From DATKWF01 sp035529715 (lineage in GTDB: Bacteria; Chloroflexota; Dehalococcoidia; Dehalococcoidales; RBG-16-60-22), in the NCBI GenBank assembly GCA_035529715.1, contig DATKWF010000092.1:1-8695 (forward strand): DNA of 8,695 bases. The letters run 5' to 3'. Below, piece after piece: positions 6,769 to 8,695 of this stretch (position 1 is the stretch's first letter; the number at the start of each line of letters is the position of its first letter). Both the position numbers and the translations under genes were made by a program. Under the pieces are notes generated by a model, which made no database searches, was not told where the DNA came from, and saw nothing but the letters and a program-made list of their open reading frames with translations.

Positions 6769-7812
6769 TTAGACTGTAACTGGCTCTTTTTTGGCTCGGC
6801 TACGCTTGCCTTTGGGCTTCTCGGTTACTGGCTCGGTAACCTCAACCTCTGGCTCAACCGTCTCGGTAGCTTCTGGCTCGGTATCGGTTGACTCGGCTTC
6901 CGCCTTTTGCTCACCCTTGCTCTGGCTCTCGGTGGTTAGCATTGGCATTACCACCAGTTGATAACCGTTAGCACTAAAGAGCATTGGTGAGCTTGGACTG
7001 GTGAGCTTAAAATCAACCATACCACCGCAAGCCTTAAGGGCTTGGGCAAGATAACCACCGTCAACCCTTATCTTAACCTCACCATCGGTATCGGCTATTA
7101 GCTCGGCTTGCCCTTTGTCATCGGGATTAGCCATTACTATTTTACCGTCGCCAATGGTAAGGTCAATCGGGTAGTCCTTGCCGTTAGATAAGGCTTTGAG
7201 TGAATTGACCGCCTTGATTGCCTCAACCGTGTCAAAGCTGGCAAAAGCGTTAAAATCAGTCGGGATTAGCTTCTCATAGTCGGGATAGTTACCATCCCAA
7301 CCGATATACTTATAGCGGATTAGCTCGGTATCAATAATAAGGCTCATACCGTCAAGGCTCTCTCCGCTAGGCTCAAAGCTAACCCTTGCCCGCTTGGCAC
7401 GTCTTAAGGCACTGATAATGCCTTTGAGGTCATCACGGTTTATTAAGGCTTGCCCCTCTCCGTCATCATAGTCAAGACTAATCTTGGCTAGTCTAAAACC
7501 ATCGGCACTAACCAGAGTGAGCTTACCCTCTTTTGCCACAAAGTTGACGCATTGTAATACAGGGCGATTGTCATCAGTGGCGGTAAAGGGTAACACTCTT
7601 GATAGTGCTTCCGATAATTCTGAAGCTCCGATATTGGGCTTGACGGAGTTATTGGGGCTTACCCTAACATCGCAAATGGTAACTGGCGTATTATCGCCAA
7701 TCCACTCACTATCGGCTAGGTAACTGGTATTAGCTCCGCAGATTACTTTAAGCCTCTTATCAGTAGCCCGCAACCCGCTGGCACTACCGTTAGACGGTAT
7801 CAGTTTAACCAA
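6769..7812 (-). CDS. dnaN: DNA polymerase III beta sliding clamp-like protein, shortened domain 1 and extended tail
   Basis: Family hallmarks are present in order: domain 2 (about 61-184) with IGASELSEAL, DDNRPVLQ, SADGFRLA (102-109; family TDGHRLA) and NYPDYEKLIP (175-184; family FPDYxxxIP); domain 3 (about 185-292) with VDGGYLAQALKA, LTSPSSPMLF and VVMPML (family MPMRL). Beta clamps form a ring on DNA that tethers polymerases and other clients. A normal clamp has about 370 residues and a domain 1 of about 120; here only about 60 residues precede domain 2, and KRLKVICGANTSYL (19-32) resembles the end of domain 1. The start is TTG at 7812 with GGGAG 4 bases upstream; an in-frame TGA lies just upstream. 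Residues 293-347 are an extra tail, acidic Glu/Thr/Pro first and then basic (KPKGKRSRAKK). The motif arginine of MPMR is absent. It is probably an element-borne second clamp rather than the host dnaN. Confidence 0.75.
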   Translation of the reverse strand: MVKLIPSNGSASGLRATDKRLKVICGANTSYLADSEWIGDNTPVTICDVRVSPNNSVKPNIGASELSEALSRVLPFTATDDNRPVLQCVNFVAKEGKLTLVSADGFRLAKISLDYDDGEGQALINRDDLKGIISALRRAKRARVSFEPSGESLDGMSLIIDTELIRYKYIGWDGNYPDYEKLIPTDFNAFASFDTVEAIKAVNSLKALSNGKDYPIDLTIGDGKIVMANPDDKGQAELIADTDGEVKIRVDGGYLAQALKACGGMVDFKLTSPSSPMLFSANGYQLVVMPMLTTESQSKGEQKAEAESTDTEPEATETVEPEVEVTEPVTEKPKGKRSRAKKEPVTV

Positions 7813-8021
7813 GTAGCTCCCGCAACATCAAAAGAATTCCGGTTGAAATATGCGTTCCTGGTGAGATTGGAGGCGGTCGATGAATCGTTACGCGTCCACT
7901 CGCCGCCAACTTTTCAGGTCCTGCCTAATTACTCCTTTTCGTCAGAATACGGCACTCAAGACGCTTTGTGACTGGCAGGTGTTACAAGGGGCAAACAACC
8001 GCTCACCACCTCAAAGCAGTG

Positions 8022-8049
8022 TTGATAAGACTTCCTGCATGACTGTAAT
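8022..8049 (+). promoter_or_regulatory. Candidate sigma-70-type promoter for the helix-turn-helix gene
   Basis: TTGATA (8022-8027, five of six consensus bases) is followed after 16 bases by TGTAAT (8044-8049, five of six). Transcription would start near 8056, about 47 bases before the ATG. The -10 box lies in the centre of an inverted repeat. Confidence 0.5.
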
Positions 8050-8069
8050 GCGGTTTGTCAGCAGGAAGT
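8030..8069. promoter_or_regulatory. Inverted repeat flanking the -10 box, operator-like
   Basis: ACTTCCTGC (8030-8038) and its exact complement GCAGGAAGT (8061-8069) face each other; inside them GAC (8041-8043) pairs with GTC (8057-8059). The 13-base centre holds most of the candidate -10 box. Such placement suits a dimeric repressor, possibly the adjacent helix-turn-helix protein acting on its own gene. It could also fold as an RNA hairpin in part. Confidence 0.5.
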
Positions 8070-8102
8070 TGCAAAACAAGAAATACGATTCAGGAGGAAT
8101 AA

Positions 8103-8695
8103 ATGACGGAGAAACAACAGGACGACACCATAAAAGGTCGAATAATCGGGCTGCTTCAGAAGGGTTATACCCGAGGTCAGCTCATTAGCGACTTCAGTTT
8201 TGCCGAGCGCACAGTCGATAGCGCGATAAAAGATTACAAGGAGCAAGAGGGCGGTGAAACCGTTGAGCCAAAGAAGAGTGACGAGTTCGACATAAAGGCA
8301 CTGGCACTGCCGGCCAAGCTGGATATCAAGCAGGTTATTGCTCCCGAATACCTTATTCAACATCTATCTTTTGTCGACGGTGTCCAAAGGCAAACATTCA
8401 TTGATGCTTTGCTGGTATATGAAGCTGCCCGGAGGTCGGTGATGGAGGATATTGTCATCATTCAAGGTCTAGCTTCGGCCCAGGCACAGATAACGGATAC
8501 ACAGATAAAGCTTCTGCGTGAAGCCAAAAGCGACAGTAAAGAGGTCGCCCATGCCGCTGCTGAGGAAGCCGCTTGGAGAGTGGGACAGCAAGTGCAAGAA
8601 GTGGCACGACAAGCAGCTAAACCGGAGAGTCCCAACCCGATGGCTACTATGTTCAGCCAGACCATTCAGCCTTACTTCTCCCAGGCATTATCCCA
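8103..8695 (+). CDS. Helix-turn-helix-like protein of unknown function (3' end outside window)
   Basis: The frame runs from ATG at 8103 to the window end without a stop, giving 197 residues. The start is fixed by AGGAGG (8092-8097), 5 bases upstream. Residues 8-46 read as a small helical DNA-binding domain: a helix KGRIIGLLQKGY, a turn TRGQLISDF, and a second helix FAERTVDSAIKDYKEQ, as in winged or resolvase-type helix-turn-helix proteins. An acidic linker, a middle domain with LPAKLDIKQVIAPEYLIQHL (residues 69-88) and a long Ala/Glu/Gln-rich helix (about 120-172) follow. The last visible part reads NPMATMFSQTIQPYFSQALS. No full family is recognised. Its N-terminus suggests a regulator or a DNA-binding element protein. 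It is transcribed away from the clamp gene, and the inverted repeat in front of it suggests autoregulation. Confidence 0.8.
   Translation, partial: MTEKQQDDTIKGRIIGLLQKGYTRGQLISDFSFAERTVDSAIKDYKEQEGGETVEPKKSDEFDIKALALPAKLDIKQVIAPEYLIQHLSFVDGVQRQTFIDALLVYEAARRSVMEDIVIIQGLASAQAQITDTQIKLLREAKSDSKEVAHAAAEEAAWRVGQQVQEVARQAAKPESPNPMATMFSQTIQPYFSQALS

Larger units (their letters stand above)
7813..8102. other. Divergent intergenic region, possibly holding decayed clamp coding sequence
   Basis: These 290 bases separate the leftward clamp-like gene and the rightward helix-turn-helix gene. The right third holds the candidate promoter, inverted repeat and ribosome binding site listed separately. The left part holds no supported gene. 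A minus-strand frame open from 7924 to 7805, shifted by one base from the clamp frame, contains a stretch that resembles part of clamp domain 1. An AAAAGGAG on the minus strand (7934-7941) has no usual start codon after it. Confidence 0.5.

Noticed and set aside
7861..7920. Minus-strand stretch resembling a 16S rRNA segment (GGCGGCGAGTGGACGCGTAAC)-like, considered as an rRNA fragment
   Set aside because: The resemblance covers only a few short words, and the surrounding sequence does not continue as rRNA.
7720..7971. Plus-strand frame open for 84 codons across the clamp gene's 5' end, with a protein-like stretch around LRVHSPPTFQVLPNYSF
   Set aside because: It has no good start codon or ribosome binding site and overlaps the clamp gene antisense. 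It could be a remnant of something, but I cannot support a gene.
7880..8188. Plus-strand open frame starting MNRYASTRRQLF
   Set aside because: No ribosome binding site, and it overlaps the promoter region and the well-supported start at 8103 in another frame.

Overview
The window looks like a Chloroflexota chromosome fragment, most likely a Dehalococcoidia-type lineage known from sediment or groundwater. The best clue is a complete 46-residue DUF5679 zinc-ribbon protein, a family I associate mainly with Chloroflexota and Actinobacteria. The giant surface protein with a C-terminal membrane anchor and the strong AGGAGG-type ribosome binding sites fit this. The taxonomic call is inference, not proof.

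Left part (1-4903): the 3' part of a very large rightward gene for a cell-surface protein. At least 1611 residues are visible. It has alternating beta-sandwich-like repeats, two related membrane-proximal modules, a Glu/Pro/Ala-rich stalk and a C-terminal transmembrane anchor. It ends at a strong GC-rich terminator. Opposite it, on the minus strand, lies the DUF5679 gene (5117-5257) with its own promoter and terminator.

Middle and right part (about 5377-8695): a compact, phage- or element-like block. On the minus strand, in order of transcription, are a divergent DNA polymerase III beta-clamp-like gene (7812-6769) with its terminator, then a run of four small genes: a 27-residue membrane micropeptide, a 97-residue helical protein, a 68-residue protein and a 163-residue protein. 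This run closes with a near-perfect intrinsic terminator (5377-5410). On the plus strand, diverging from the clamp gene, is a partial gene with a helix-turn-helix-like N-terminus (8103 to the window end). A candidate promoter inside an inverted repeat lies in the 290-bp divergent gap.

The most interesting point is that two of the small proteins next to the clamp end in peptides resembling the bacterial clamp-binding motif (QPALF and QQSLI). This suggests a self-contained set of a clamp and its clients. The clamp itself appears to lack the first half of domain 1 and carries an added acidic-then-basic tail. No integrase, terminase, capsid gene, tRNA, CRISPR array or insertion sequence is visible, so the mobile nature of the block is inferred. 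No gap longer than 300 bases lacks a gene.
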